Positions 22,352 through 32,679 of a stretch of DNA of 64,000 nt are shown here, in pieces. Position 1 is the stretch's first letter. Every line of letters starts with the position of its first letter. The position numbers and the translations under genes are program-made. The stretch is taken from positions 868,001 to 932,000 of the forward strand of contig JAMWFC010000054.1 of the NCBI GenBank assembly GCA_027475525.1, in the 5' to 3' direction. Below the pieces are notes generated by a model. It was given only the letters and a program-made list of their open reading frames with translations. It did not search any database and was not told the DNA's origin. This DNA comes from Macrolepiota albuminosa. Its lineage: Eukaryota; Basidiomycota; Agaricomycetes; Agaricales; Agaricaceae.

Positions 22352-24188
22352 ATGTCGCGCACCCCGACGCATTCCCCGACGCCCCCGCCCACCAACGAAG
22401 TCGCGCCTTTGGTCGTGTGGGAGGCCCGGGACGCCCGGTATCGGCGCCACCTGGATCAGGAGCGTGTCGCGGCGCTCTTTCAACAACGTAGGTGCATCCG
22501 CGTGTTTTTCGCTTGGCCCGATCAACCTCCCTTTTTTAGAACAACAAAACGCACCTGCCCCGGAGGCGGGGCCTAGTCGCCTGCCGGAGGCTGCCCCGGA
22601 GGCACCGGTCAGTCCCCCGCCGTCGGTTCCCGCGGGAGCCCCTCAGGCGGGTCCCAGTCGTTCTGCGCCTACTGTCGCGCGGATGACTGTCCGCCCCCCC
22701 CGCCCTCCTCCCTCACCTCGTCCTCGCTTAACCGCCCCTCGTTTTCGCCGGTCGGGGATGGCCCCCGGTACCGTATCGATTGTTCCGGAGGGTCTGCGCA
22801 TCCCGTGGGCGGCCGTGTCGCAAGCCGCGTTCGAGCAGGCCCTTGAGAGGCCCCGGGGCTTGCCCACCCATGCGTGGTGCGTTAGCAACGGGCCGGTAAG
22901 TGACCTCGTACCTCGTGTTCACCGCTAATGTCGACTTAGTGCGTACACTGCGCTCGCCGGGTGGTGCCGTGTCTATTCGAGGCCCCCAGCCCGTCGTCCC
23001 GGAGGGATTCGTCGGTGTGCGAGGCGTGTCGCGAAAACCACGAGCGCTGCTCCGTTTCCGCTTTATGGAGGGCGCGTTGCATGGCGCTGGAGCAGGGGTG
23101 GCCGTTGGGGGGTTTGACGCGCCGGATGGGGGTGGAAGAGAGGGACTGGGTGGTCGAGCCGCCGGTAGGAGCGTCGGAGGGTTCCGGGGGAGAGGGGGCC
23201 CCTGCGAGGGGGTCTCGGGTCAGGGGGGCGGCGGGGGTGGGGAGTCGGGGCCGGCCCGTGGTCCTGGTCACGCGCCGGGTGACCCGGGCCGGGGCGAGCG
23301 GAGAGGGTCGCGCCGATAAGGGAAAGCGGCGGGCGTTGCCCAGCCCCTCTCCCGGGCCCTCCAAGCGGCCGCGACTCTCCCGGGAGGTGCCCTCTCCGAC
23401 CCCGCCCCCTCGTTTGTCCCCGGCCGTGTTTTCCCCCTTGTCGGGGCGGCCGTTGGCTGTCGACGTGGCGGCGTTGCAGGAGCGCGCGGACCGGGCCGAG
23501 CGGGAGAGAGGGGAGATGGCCGACCGCCATCAGGTCACGGCCGAGCACCTACGAGGAGTTCGTACGACCCTGGCCCGGAGCGAGGAGGCCGTGAGGCAAG
23601 AGGCGGCGGCTCGGCGGTGGGTGGAGGAGGACCGGGGGGCGGTAGTTCGGGAGTTGCAGGAGGTTAGGGCCGCACGGGGGGCGTTGGAGGCCGAGCGGGA
23701 TGCGCTGCGGGCCCGGCTGGAGCAGGGGGTGGGTCATCCGGAGCCGGCGCCCCAGAGTCTGCAAAACGTGGTCGTTGCCCGGATGGCGGCCTTGAGTGAG
23801 TGGTGTCAGTCCCCTTCCCGAGTTCCGCACTGATTCTCCAGGTTGGGCCCGGGAGCACCGCCTGCTCCTGGACGGGGCGGCTGCGGCGTTGGCCTCGCTA
23901 CAGGAGGGCCAGCGGGCCGAACTGTCGACCCCCGGGGTGGAGCGCGGGCTGGACCTGTTGGGTAGGTTGATCTCGGCGCACCGGCGGAGGAACGTCCCGG
24001 CGCCGGGGACCTGGTTCGAGAGGGTCCTGGACGAGGGCGAGCCGCTCCCGTCCTGGGGTCAGTTGATGGAGGAGGCGTCGCGAGGGTACGTTCCGGGGGA
24101 GCGGGAGACGGAGGAGCCCCGGGGTTGGCCGAGATCCAGTGGGGGCGAGGGTGGGGAGGGTGGGGGTAGCCCGGGGCCCCAGCTCTAG
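22352..24188 (+). CDS. Antisense accessory gene of C: Cys-cluster, coiled-coil protein, four exons
   Basis: Runs opposite to gag-pol, between the chromodomain and the 3' LTR. Exons 22352-22487, 22540-22895, 22940-23795 and 23842-24188; introns of 52, 44 and 46 bp have GT..AG borders and keep frame, giving 564 residues. Residues 46-160 are Pro/Ala-rich. Around the second junction lies SNGPCVHCARRVVPCLFE, then CEACRENHERCSVSALWRAR: two C-x2-C-x6-C units, probably zinc-binding. A basic KGKRR..SKRPRLSR patch may be a nuclear signal. About residues 340-440 form a Glu/Arg heptad coiled coil. The end has WFERVLDEGEPLPSWGQL. I recognise no named family and function is unknown; a nuclear DNA-binding or regulatory protein is a guess. 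Evidence for being real: intact, spliced, conserved in D. Confidence 0.75.
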
Positions 24189-24451
24189 GGGTCTCCGTTT
24201 TCCTGTCGTCTGTCCGTTTTTGTGACCTGTCACTGTAAAAATATGTAGTTCTAGAAAATGTACATATTTGACCGTCGTGTTTCTAATGATGGGAGTAAAG
24301 TAGCAAGAAAAACAAGGAAGTGTACCTTGCCCAGAATCCGGGGCGGTACTGTGAAGAAAGTACTAAAAGGGAGTAAGATCTAGGAAGGGAAAGCAGAAAA
24401 TAAACATGGGAGTTGAATCCCTACTGAGCCCAGAGGCGGGGGTTACGCCCA
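24189..24451. other. Spacer between convergent antisense gene and gag-pol of C
   Basis: About 260 bp between the + strand stop (24188) and the - strand pol stop (24452). A/T-rich stretches (24236-24300) could serve polyadenylation of both transcripts. No ORF of note. Confidence 0.5.
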
Positions 24452-25324
24452 CTACTGCCGTCTGTGATTCCTGCGCCCGGGAGGATCGTTCCCCAGGCGC
24501 CGCTGTTGGAAGTCCCGGAGTTTGTCGAGGGCGCCTTCGAGGTTTCGGCTTGGTTCCCAAGTGTCGTCTTCCGGGCCGTATCCCTTCCACCGTACGAGGA
24601 AGTGGGGTCGTCCACGAATGTTCCGGGAGTCGAGGATGTCTTCAACCTCGTAGTGGTACTCGTCCTCGACCTCGACCGGGGGAGGGGGCTCGGGGCGTCG
24701 TTCAGGGAAGGGATCCGGGGGGTGTCGTTCCAGGAGGCGGACGTGGAATACCGGGTGCAGACCTTTTAGCCCCGGGGGGAGCTCGATCTTGTAGGCGTGG
24801 GATGAGACCTTCTTCAATATTTTGAACGGGCCGAGACGCTTGTGATCGAGTTTTGGAGAGGGCCGGCGGGTGCGGAGGTGTCGCCGATCTAACCATACCT
24901 TTGTCCCGGGGGCCCAGTCGGGGGTGTCTTCTCGTTTCCGGTCGGCGTGTTTCACGTAGGCCCGGTTCGCGATGTCGATCTCTTCTCGGAGAAACTCATG
25001 AAGGGATTGGAGATCCCGGGCGACCTCGTGGGCGGCGTGCGACGGGATGTCCCGGAGCGAGAGCGTCAGTCGAGGGTGGTATCCCTTGTTGGCAAAGAAA
25101 GGGGATACCCCGGTGGCAGAGTGCGGCGTGTTGTTGTAGGTGAACTCGGCCAGGGGGAGCTCGGCGCGCCAGTCGTCCTGCAAGTAGTTGACGTACAGTC
25201 GGAGGTACTGCTCGAGGGACTGGTTGACCCTTTCGGTTTGGCCGTCGGTTTCGGGGTGGTAGGCGGTAGAGAGGTTAGTCTTTACTTCAAGTGCCTTACA
25301 CAGGGAAGTCCAAAACTTGGACAC
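24452..25324 (-). CDS. Integrase C-terminal half and chromodomain of C
   Basis: A 290-residue frame continuing the pol of C. It starts in the integrase core ([37 protein letters not shown] with the third catalytic residue Glu), passes through [17 protein letters not shown] and the GPF-type C-terminus ([19 protein letters not shown]), then a clear chromodomain ([37 protein letters not shown]) and a short Arg-rich tail. It is separated from the upstream pol frame only by the 77-bp duplication at 25261-25414. Confidence 0.9.
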   Translation of the reverse strand: MSKFWTSLCKALEVKTNLSTAYHPETDGQTERVNQSLEQYLRLYVNYLQDDWRAELPLAEFTYNNTPHSATGVSPFFANKGYHPRLTLSLRDIPSHAAHEVARDLQSLHEFLREEIDIANRAYVKHADRKREDTPDWAPGTKVWLDRRHLRTRRPSPKLDHKRLGPFKILKKVSSHAYKIELPPGLKGLHPVFHVRLLERHPPDPFPERRPEPPPPVEVEDEYHYEVEDILDSRNIRGRPHFLVRWKGYGPEDDTWEPSRNLEGALDKLRDFQQRRLGNDPPGRRNHRRQ

Positions 25325-25414
25325 GAAGAGGGGTGGTAGGCGGTAGAGAGGTTAGTCTTTACTTCAAGTGCCTTACACAGGGAAGTCCAAAACTTGGACA
25401 CGAAGAGGGGCCCC
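25261..25414. repeat. 77-bp tandem duplication in the integrase of C
   Basis: AGGCGGTAGAGAGG recurs at 25261 and 25338. It interrupts the catalytic core just after the second Asp region and shifts the frame. Confidence 0.95.
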
Positions 25415-27479
25415 GGTCGGAGACGATGTCGTCCGGGAGACCATGCTTGGCGAAGACGTGCTCGAGGAACAGCCGGGCGAAGTCCGGGGCGGTATCCGTG
25501 GTGTGGCAGGGTAGGAAGATGCCCTGTTTGGTTAGCCTGCACACAACGACGAGAATGGCATCGAACCCTTCAGATTCCGGGAGCTCGACGATGTGGTCCA
25601 GAGATATTGAGGACCAGGGGCGTCGTCCGACCGGCAGGGGTTTCAGGAGTCCGTACGGTCGGTGTCGGGGGACCTTGGCCCGGAGGCAGGGCTCGCATGA
25701 TCGAATGTAACGGGTCACGTCCTTCTTCAGCCCTGGCCAAAAGTAAGTCCGGGAGATGAGCTGGAGGGTCTTACGTATTCCAGGATGTCCCCGGAGCTTG
25801 TGGTCGTGGTGTTGACGGAGGACGTCGTAGCGAAGTCGGGCGTGATCCGGGACGTAGATGCGGCCGTCCCGGAGGAGGAGTTTTTCGTCGGGGGACAGGG
25901 AGAAGGCGGGGTCCCGGTCGGTTCCATCAGGGGGGTTGCGGGGGTCGTGATCGGTGAAGTACTTGTCTCGGGGGGCGCGGCGAATCTGACTCAGGGTCCC
26001 TTCCTCGTTTAAGATCAGTAAGGCATTCAAATGTTCGGGAGGGATTACCACGCGATGATTGAATGCATTACGTTCCGCCTCGAACGACTTCTTGGGGTAG
26101 ACGTCCGGTCGACGGGTGAGGGCATCGGGCTTGGCGCCAAGGCGTCCCGGGCGGTACTGGATCGTGAAGTCGTATTCCGAGAGGATCTCGGACCATCGGG
26201 CCTGCCGTCGACTAAGCTGTTTGGTCGTGGTGAAGTACTGCAGGTTGTTGTGATCCGAGTAGATCTGAATCCGGTGTCGGGCTCCCTCGAGGTAGGCTCG
26301 CCACTGCTTGAAGGCTTCGACGATGGCGAGAAGTTCCTTGTCGTAGATGTCGTAGTTGAGCTCGGCGTCGATCATGGACCGGGTGTAGAAGGCGACTGGC
26401 CGGGGCTCCCCGCCGTCAGGTTCCATCTGCGAGAGGATCCCGGCGATGGCGTAGTCGGAGGCGTCACATTCCAGGATGATCGGGAGGGCCGGGTCGTAGT
26501 GCCGGAGTACCGGGGCGACTGTGAAAGCCTCCTTGAGCAAGTTAAAGACGCTCTGGCACTTACTGTCCCAGTTCCAGGCGATGTCCTTGCGCGTGAGCCG
26601 GTTGAGGGGTTTCGTAATCCCGGAGTAGTTGTCTATAAACCTCCGGTAGAAGTTAGCGAAACCCAGGAAGGACTGTACTTCCTTGACGTTCCGGGGCTGC
26701 GGCCAGTTGACGATGGCCTCGACCTTGTGGGGGTCCATGCGAACGCCATTCGGGGATACTATGACGCCAAGATACTCAACCTCTTCCGTATGGAATGAAC
26801 ACTTCTCGGGCTTGGCGTGGAGATTGTGCTCCCGGAGGCGTTCGAGGACTTGCCGGACGTGCTTCTGGTGATCCTCCTTCGAGTCGGAATAGATGAGGAT
26901 GTCGTCCAGGTAGACTATCACGAAGACGTCGCTCATGTCGTGGAAGATGTCGTTCATGAAGTATTGGAACGTGGCGGGGGAGTTAGTCATTCCGAAAGGC
27001 ATTACAAGGTACTCAAACAGACCATACCGCGTGCGGAACGCGGTTTTCCACTCGTGTCCCGGGGCGATGCGGACGTTGTTGTAACCGGAGCGGAGGTCGA
27101 TCTTCGTGTAGACCTTGGCACTGCGAAGCCGATCGACCAGATCGCCGATGAGCGGGAGCGGGTAGCGGTTCTTCTTGGTGATCTTGTTGAGTCCCCGGTA
27201 GTCGACACAGAGTCGGAGCGAGCCGTCCTTCTTCTTGGCGAATAGAACCGGGGCTCCGGCGGCGGAGGCGGAGGGTCGGATGAATCCCTTACCGAGCATT
27301 TCGTCGAGGTAGTCCTTGAGAGCCCGGAGTTCGACCTCCGACATGTTGTAGACCTTGCCGAAAGGGGGGGTAGCATTTCGTCGAGGTAGTCCTTGAGAGC
27401 CCGGAGTTCGACCTCCGACATGTTGTAGACCTTGCCGAAAGGGGGGGGGCTCCTTCCTCGAGGTCGATGGTGTGATCAT
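25359..27479 (-). CDS. RT, RNase H and integrase N-terminal half of C (pol)
   Basis: A 706-residue open frame. [83 protein letters not shown]. Connection: [17 protein letters not shown]. RNase [39 protein letters not shown]. Integrase: HHCC zinc finger ([29 protein letters not shown]) and core with [13 protein letters not shown] and [10 protein letters not shown]. All catalytic residues seen are intact. Both ends of the frame lie at 77-bp duplications (27296-27449 and 25261-25414). The apparent Met is not the true start. Confidence 0.93.
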   Translation of the reverse strand: MITPSTSRKEPPPFRQGLQHVGGRTPGSQGLPRRNATPPFGKVYNMSEVELRALKDYLDEMLGKGFIRPSASAAGAPVLFAKKKDGSLRLCVDYRGLNKITKKNRYPLPLIGDLVDRLRSAKVYTKIDLRSGYNNVRIAPGHEWKTAFRTRYGLFEYLVMPFGMTNSPATFQYFMNDIFHDMSDVFVIVYLDDILIYSDSKEDHQKHVRQVLERLREHNLHAKPEKCSFHTEEVEYLGVIVSPNGVRMDPHKVEAIVNWPQPRNVKEVQSFLGFANFYRRFIDNYSGITKPLNRLTRKDIAWNWDSKCQSVFNLLKEAFTVAPVLRHYDPALPIILECDASDYAIAGILSQMEPDGGEPRPVAFYTRSMIDAELNYDIYDKELLAIVEAFKQWRAYLEGARHRIQIYSDHNNLQYFTTTKQLSRRQARWSEILSEYDFTIQYRPGRLGAKPDALTRRPDVYPKKSFEAERNAFNHRVVIPPEHLNALLILNEEGTLSQIRRAPRDKYFTDHDPRNPPDGTDRDPAFSLSPDEKLLLRDGRIYVPDHARLRYDVLRQHHDHKLRGHPGIRKTLQLISRTYFWPGLKKDVTRYIRSCEPCLRAKVPRHRPYGLLKPLPVGRRPWSSISLDHIVELPESEGFDAILVVVCRLTKQGIFLPCHTTDTAPDFARLFLEHVFAKHGLPDDIVSDRGPSSCPSFGLPCVRHLK
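27296..27449. repeat. 77-bp tandem duplication at the RT entrance of C
   Basis: GCATTTCGTCGAGG recurs at 27296 and 27373. It lies at the N-terminus of the RT domain, so [20 protein letters not shown] is encoded twice in different frames. Confidence 0.95.
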
Positions 27480-27531
27480 AGGGGCGGTGAGGGGGATCTC
27501 TTGGCGTCTCCTTCGGAGAATACGTCAGCGA

Positions 27532-27685
27532 ACTCGTGATACTCCGGGGGAACTACTTCTCGGAGGATTTGCTCCTCGGTTTTCTGTTCCGGGGGAATAG
27601 TGTCCCCTACTCGTGATACTCCGGGGGAACTACTTCTCGGAGGATTTGCTCCTCGGTTTTCTGTTCCGGGGGAATAGTGTCCCCT
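27532..27685. repeat. 77-bp tandem duplication in the protease-RT linker of C
   Basis: ACTCGTGATACTCCGG recurs at 27532 and 27609. It falls in the linker preceding the RT (equivalent of EQILREVVLLEYHEF in D). Confidence 0.95.
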
Positions 27686-27835
27686 CGTAGGTGTTCTTCC
27701 GGGAGAGAGGCGAGGTGTGCAGCTGAAACGTGGGAGTTCCGTCCCTCATGAGGCGGGCGAAGGGGGCGGCCCCAATGATCCTGATGTCGAGTGCGCTCGG
27801 GTCGGTCGGGGTCGCGGAGGCATCGGCCGGAGCGG

Positions 27836-27989
27836 GTGTGACGCGTGTCTGAGACCGGCAGGGGTAGTTCGGCCCTTTGTACTTGTTCCGAGGAATGTTT
27901 GGGGGTCGATCAGTGTGACGCGTGTCTGAGACCGGCAGGGGTAGTTCGGCCCTTTGTACTTGTTCCGAGGAATGTTTGGGGGTCGATCA
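27836..27989. repeat. 77-bp tandem duplication in the post-protease linker of C
   Basis: GTGTGACGCGTGTCTG recurs at 27836 and 27913. Encodes part of the Pro-rich linker after the second protease (FLGTSTKGRTTP). Confidence 0.95.
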
Positions 27990-29229
27990 GGGCCTTGAGG
28001 TCTCGGACGGGCGTGGGTGGGCATGCGCGGGGGGCGCGGCAGTCGTCCCGGGGGTGTCGGGCGTCGGGTCGCCTCCTAGGGCTCGGAGGTGCACGGCGGT
28101 CGAGGGGTGGTCTTCGGGTCCCGGGAAGGTCATGGTGAGCGTCCTCCAATCGATGTCGGGGTTCGTGTCGCGCAGCCAGGGTAGTCCCAGCACCATCGGG
28201 GTCGATTCGTGAAGTCGCGTGACCAGGAAGTCGGAAGTGAACTCGTAGTTGTTGTCCAGGGTCACGCGTCCCGAGTGAGACCTTTGGATGGGGCCGGAGG
28301 AGGAGGGGGTGCCGTCGAGGCGTTGCAGGCGGAGGGGCTGGTCGAGGGAGTCGTGGGGGAGGTCGAGAGCGTCGCTGATGAATACTCCGGTGGCTCCGCT
28401 GTCGATAAGGGCCGATATCGGTCCCGGGGTGCCGTCCAGCCTGGCATTGATGACGAAGGATCGGGACGAGCGGGACTGGAGTCCGGGGGCGATATCGGTC
28501 CCGGGGTGCCGTCCAGCCTGGCATTGATGACGAAGGATCGGGACGAGCGGGACTGGAGTCCGGGGGTGGTGGGGGCTCGTCCGGGGGGTCCTTCGGGGTT
28601 GGTTTTGAGGAGTGGGGGATGTCGAAGGGGAGTTGCTGGTCGTCGGGGGTCGGGTCCCGGGTCAGGCGAAGGGTGAGGTGTCGCCAATCGATGCGGGGGT
28701 TGGTGTCTCGGAGCCACGGGAGCCCTAGGACCAGGGGTGCGGAAGGGTGAAGTTTGGTCACCAGCATCCGGAGGGTGTGAGTCTGTCCGTTGGCGAAGGT
28801 AACGGGCATACGCACGAAGTGGGTGATGTCCCCCGCCGAAGAGGCGTCTCCATCAAAGAGGCAGAGTCGTACCGGGACCGGGAGTCGCTGGGCGGGTTCC
28901 GGGGCGAGGGTAGACCATGCTTCGTCGATGAAGTTGTCGGTGGCGCCACTGTCGACGAGGGTGTTGAGGGGAGTTCCGGAGGGGGTGAGGCGGGTTTTGA
29001 GGAGGAGGGAGTGCGAAGAGTGGGAGGGTAGGTAAGCCGTGAGGGTGTCCTGTATGAGTGTCGTAGAGCGAAGGTGCGAGACCGGGGCGGAGAAGACGTC
29101 GGGGTCGATTCCGCGATTTAGGGCGTCTTCCGGGTCTAAATCGCCGGGTCGTTTTCCGAATACTCGTAGGTGGCGTCCTCCCCTTCGAAGGTCCAGGTGG
29201 CACGTCCCATGACCTGTCGTTTGGGGCAC
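27910..29229 (-). CDS. Two tandem retropepsin domains of C pol
   Basis: The frame opening at about 29229 overlaps the end of gag (stop at 29136) in the -1 frame, so pol is probably made by ribosomal frameshifting; a GGAAAAC near the overlap is a weak slippery candidate. Domain one: PLNTLVDSGATDNFIDEAW (about 28970-28920) to LVLGLPWLRDTNPRIDWR. Domain two: ISALIDSGATGVFISDALDLP (about 28430-28365) to MVLGLPWLRDTNPDIDWR (about 28200-28145). Both have D-S-G-A-T and the same C-terminal strand, so they look like a duplicated domain. The second is frame-broken only by the duplication at 28413. D has the same pair. Normal Gypsy elements have one. Confidence 0.85.
   Translation of the reverse strand: MPQTTGHGTCHLDLRRGGRHLRVFGKRPGDLDPEDALNRGIDPDVFSAPVSHLRSTTLIQDTLTAYLPSHSSHSLLLKTRLTPSGTPLNTLVDSGATDNFIDEAWSTLAPEPAQRLPVPVRLCLFDGDASSAGDITHFVRMPVTFANGQTHTLRMLVTKLHPSAPLVLGLPWLRDTNPRIDWRHLTLRLTRDPTPDDQQLPFDIPHSSKPTPKDPPDEPPPPPDSSPARPDPSSSMPGWTAPRDRYRPRTPVPLVPILRHQCQAGRHPGTDIGPYRQRSHRSIHQRRSRPPPRLPRPAPPPATPRRHPLLLRPHPKVSLGTRDPGQQLRVHFRLPGHATSRIDPDGAGTTLAARHEPRHRLEDAHHDLPGTRRPPLDRRAPPSPRRRPDARHPRDDCRAPRACPPTPVRDLKALIDPQTFLGTSTKGRTTPAGLRHASH
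28413..28566. repeat. 77-bp tandem duplication before the second protease of C
   Basis: CGATATCGGTCCCGG recurs at 28413 and 28490. It splits the strand SFVINARLDGTPGPIS that leads into D-S-G-A. Confidence 0.95.
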
Positions 29230-32200
29230 TCGGAGATGAAATGTTCTTTCTCACCACAGAGTATGCAGACACCCTCCCTTCTCCGTCGTTCCTGCACATC
29301 CGTCGGGACCTCGATCCAGGGTCGTCCCTTCTTTTGAAGCCGGTTGGCTCGGAGGGCCTCCTCGTCCCGTTCGTCGTCGAAGTCGAAGTCTTCGGGGTCT
29401 CCCGGGGGTTCCTCGGGGCTTGGCGCGTCGCCCGGGTCTTGGGTGGCCACGGCGGCGTTGAGCTGGGCCTGGGGGCGGGTGCCGCTGCCGGGGTTAGCAT
29501 TGGGCGGGCCGCGACTCACCGGGGGTCGGCCGCCAGGGAACGCGGGGGGACCGGGGTTTCGACCTTGAGGGTTGGGAGCTTCGGGCCGCGACTCACCGGG
29601 GGTCGGCCGCCAGGGAACGCGGGGGGACCGGGGTTTCGACCTTGAGGGTTGGGAGCTTCGCCGGAGGGCCAAGGGGGTCCTCCTCTGGGTTCCAGGGGGG
29701 TCGGGAGTTCGAATACTCGCTGCGGTCTTCCCAGTAGCGCTGGTCGATCTGCATGACGAGGGCCTTGTATCCGTCGTAGGAGGGTTGTTTCGGGGCGAGT
29801 CGGAGGACGTCCTTGATACGTTGTGGGAGGGCGCGGCGGAGGGCGTACCGGAGGGCGCTGTAATTCCAACCTGTCTCGTAAGCTTCCTTTTCAAAACGTA
29901 CGATGAAGGTAGTGAAACGTTCTTCAGAGCGCATCCGGAGGTTGAAGAGGTTGTCCTCGGCCTCGGCCACGGTGTCGTATATCCCGAATTTCCCGGAGAA
30001 CTCGTCGACGAAGGCTTGCCAGCGAGCGAGTGCCGGGTTGTTGGGGTCGAACTGGATGAGGGCCGTGTAGTGATCGAAGGCGATCCCCTGGAGGTACGAC
30101 GCGGCAAAGGCCACCCGGGAGCTGTCAACCTGAAACGTGAGCGGCTTTGCCTGAAACGTATTAAGACACTGAGTGAGGAAGGTACGCCATTTCCGGGGGT
30201 CCCGGCCCGTGAACGCATCAGGTTTCTGAATGTCTAGGCGTCCTTCGCGGGCGAGGGCGTCGCGAGCGTCGTCCGGTCCGGCAGCGTTACGGGGAGGGGG
30301 GCCAGCGTTGTAATAGTAGTAGTAATGATTACCCCCCCCTCCTTGAGGAGGAAAAGCACCAAGGGCGGGGCCCCACCCGCCGGGAGGTCCTCCTCCGGGC
30401 GGCTCACCTGGGGGACCACGCCCGGGAGGCCCGTTGTCCCAAGGGGGTTCGTTCCTGCCAGGAGGGGGGCCGGGTCTCCACGCCGGGAGTGGCGGAGGTG
30501 GAGGGCCTGGGGGCCGTCCTCGAGGTTCAGCTGGGGGTGGCGGAGGCGGTCGGGGAGGGTTCGGCGGTGTCGGGTCGGGCGGAGGGGGGTTAGGTGCTGG
30601 GTCGGGTGCCGGGTTGCGCGGGGGACGTTCATTCCGGGAGGGTCGGGCTTGCATCGGGGGTCGCGGGGGGTTCCGTAGGTCGAAGTGGGGTGGCGGATCG
30701 CGGCGGAAGTTGCGTTCCGGAGGGGCCGGGGCGGACGTGGCGGGCGGTGCTGTAGGTCGAAGTGGGGTGGCGGATCGCGGCGGAAGTTGCGTTCCGGAGG
30801 GGCCGGGGCGGACGTGGCGGGCGGTGCTGGGCCAGGGCGGGCGCGGGCGCGGGACGTTGTTCGTTGTTATCGCGCGTGAGCTCGTCAATGTAGCATAACG
30901 TGTCGTCCGTACTAGGGGTGTCCACCCGGGCTGTACCGGGGTTCGTCGGGGCCGGGGGTCGGGCGTTGTCTGTTCGCGGGAGGGGTTCCAGGGGTCGTCC
31001 ACCCGGGCTGTACCGGGGTTCGTCGGGGCCGGGGGTCGGGCGTTGTCTGTTCGCGGGAGGGGTTCCAGGGGTCTGAGGCTGTCCCCAGGTCTCGAAGGTA
31101 CTAGGAACGGAGTTAGCCCTGCGGCGAGTTGACAAGCCTACCGTGCGAGCAGCGGGTTGATCGAAGAGGCCTCCCGTCGGGTTGAGGGACCGTAGTATGG
31201 CTGAGGCGTTCTGCCGTTCTTCCCGTTGCCGTTGCTCCGGAGTGGGGACCGTGGGGGCTGCCGGGACTGCTGGGGCCGGTTCCGGGGGTTCCCGTCGAAT
31301 GTGAATCGAGCGACCTGGGTCCGCGGGGTCGTTGAGGGGCCGAGGGGAGGGGGACGCGTGGACTTCGTCGAGCAGCTGCTGTAATTCCGACCTGGGTCCG
31401 CGGGGTCGTTGAGGGGCCGAGGGGAGGGGGACGCGTGGACTTCGTCGAGCAGCTGCTGTAATTCCCCCGGAGGATCGTATTGCGCCTATACTTTACCATG
31501 GTTTGCTCCGGGAGGTTCTCCTCGCGTGAGGCGATCCCCGAATTCGACCAGGCAGTGAGCCCATTCCTCCGGAGTGCCTTCGAAGTCGTCGTGCCCGAAC
31601 TCGTGAGGCGATCCCCGAATTCGACCAGGCAGTGAGCCCATTCCTCCGGAGTGCCTTCGAAGTCGTCGTGCCCGAACTCCACAGCAGCGTCCTTGTCCGT
31701 TGCGCGAAGTCCTCCGGTGAGATCCTGAGAGAGCGGAGTATCTCGTCCCGTTGCCGTTCATACTCCTCGAGGCGTCGTCGTCCCATTGGCGAGGGAGGGG
31801 TTCGAGCGGGTGGAGCGGCGGCCGGGTAATGACGAGGGGGGTAGTCGGGGTAGGGGGGTCCTCGGGCTTCTCGGGGGTTCGAGCGGGTGGAGCGGCGGCC
31901 GGGTAATGACGAGGGGGGTAGTCGGGGTAGGGGGGTCCTCGGGCTTCTCGGGTTGGGGGACGGGGCGCTGGTAACCGTAGTAGGGGGTGGGTGCAAAGGG
32001 GCCCTCGCTGGGGGGAATCGGGCGAGGCCCACTGGGTGCAGGAGGGGTCTCCGGCAGGCCCCCGGGAATGCTCCGGTACGAGGGGACCTCCACGGGTCGT
32101 GCCATGGCTAGGTTGGGCGGAGGGGCCCAACTGGCTGAGGGCCCCAGATCATAGAAGGATGGGTCGGGGGCCCAGTGGCGGTGGAGGTACTGAGGTTCGT

Positions 32201-32394
32201 ATGGGAGGGGTGGGTAGACAGGGCGGGGGGTCTGCGCGGAGTAGTGGTCGGGTACCGGGCGTCCGTAAGGGTCGGTCTGGTACCCGGTGGGTAGACAGGG
32301 CGGGGGGTCTGCGCGGAGTAGTGGTCGGGTACCGGGCGTCCGTAAGGGTCGGTCTGGTACCCGTGGGGTAGTAGGTGTGAGTATACGTAGCCAT
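29136..32394 (-). CDS. gag of C (capsid and zinc knuckle), frame broken at duplications
   Basis: ATG at 32394 (MATYTHTYYPTG), just inside the 5' LTR; gag of D starts equivalently at 35657 (MAMYTHIYYPTG). After a long Pro-rich arm, frame 31002-29593 carries the capsid: ARWQAFVDEFSGKFGIYDT, DNLFNLRMRSEERFTTFIVR, GWNYSALRYALRRALPQRI. Frame 30218-29136 carries acidic DFDFDDERDEEAL, then the zinc knuckle CILCGEKEHFISEC, and ends YEYSENDPAI. The frame breaks that I located coincide with 77-bp duplications, at least six of which lie in this gag. The product should form the particle and package element RNA. Confidence 0.85.
29511..29664. repeat. 77-bp tandem duplication between capsid and zinc knuckle of C
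   Basis: GCGACTCACCGGGGG recurs at 29511 and 29588. It separates the capsid frame from the zinc-knuckle frame. Confidence 0.95.
30675..30828. repeat. 77-bp tandem duplication in the Pro-rich arm of C gag (1)
   Basis: GTAGGTCGAAGTGGGG recurs at 30675 and 30752; the protein repeats RPGPSGTQLPPRSATP. Confidence 0.95.
30921..31074. repeat. 77-bp tandem duplication in the Pro-rich arm of C gag (2)
   Basis: TCCACCCGGGCTGTACC recurs at 30921 and 30998; the protein repeats NARPPAPTNPGTA. Confidence 0.95.
31311..31464. repeat. 77-bp tandem duplication in the N-terminal arm of C gag (3)
   Basis: CGACCTGGGTCCGCGG recurs at 31311 and 31388. The equivalent region of D (about 34910-34985) is single. Confidence 0.95.
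31526..31679. repeat. 77-bp tandem duplication in the N-terminal arm of C gag (4)
   Basis: GTGAGGCGATCCCCG recurs at 31526 and 31603; the protein repeats FGHDDFEGTPEEWAHCLVEF. Single in D (about 35045-35100). Confidence 0.95.
31801..31954. repeat. 77-bp tandem duplication in the N-terminal arm of C gag (5)
   Basis: TTCGAGCGGGTGGAGCGG recurs at 31801 and 31878; the protein repeats PEKPEDPPTPTTPLVITRP. Confidence 0.95.
32212..32365. repeat. 77-bp tandem duplication near the start of C gag (6)
   Basis: GGGTAGACAGGGCGG recurs at 32212 and 32289. It shifts the gag frame about 30 codons after the start. D has one copy (about 35550). Confidence 0.95.
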
Positions 32395-32525
32395 CAAGAA
32401 CGGTGTAAGGAAAGAGTCTTGATATTATGTCAGGTTCCGCTGAATCGGGGGCTTTCCGGGAAAGCGACGCCCTTACGATGCGGACTTGATCTACGGATAC
32501 TCGGGGGTCTGGAACTCCGGGGCTA

Positions 32526-32679
32526 GGACTCCGGGGTTCAAGACGAGGACAGGGTAATCCCGGGAAAGGGGACTAGAGTCCGGGGGTTTTGGATGAAAGT
32601 GGGGACTCCGGGGTTCAAGACGAGGACAGGGTAATCCCGGGAAAGGGGACTAGAGTCCGGGGGTTTTGGATGAAAGTGG
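32526..32679. repeat. 77-bp tandem duplication in the 5' LTR of C (1)
   Basis: GGACTCCGGGGTTCAAG recurs at 32526 and 32603. Absent from the 3' LTR at the matching place (about 21590). Confidence 0.95.

Noticed and set aside
22221..24451. A sense-strand envelope-like gene between integrase and 3' LTR of C
   Set aside because: The - strand here has only broken Pro/Arg-rich frames, with no signal peptide, membrane segment or Cys pattern. The coherent gene is on the + strand.
24947..28676. Long + strand frames opposite the pol of C (for example 26031-26798)
   Set aside because: They are mirror frames of GC-rich coding sequence; the - strand frames contain clear RT, RNase H and integrase motifs. 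Only the + strand frames at 22352-24188 lack a coding partner on the other strand.
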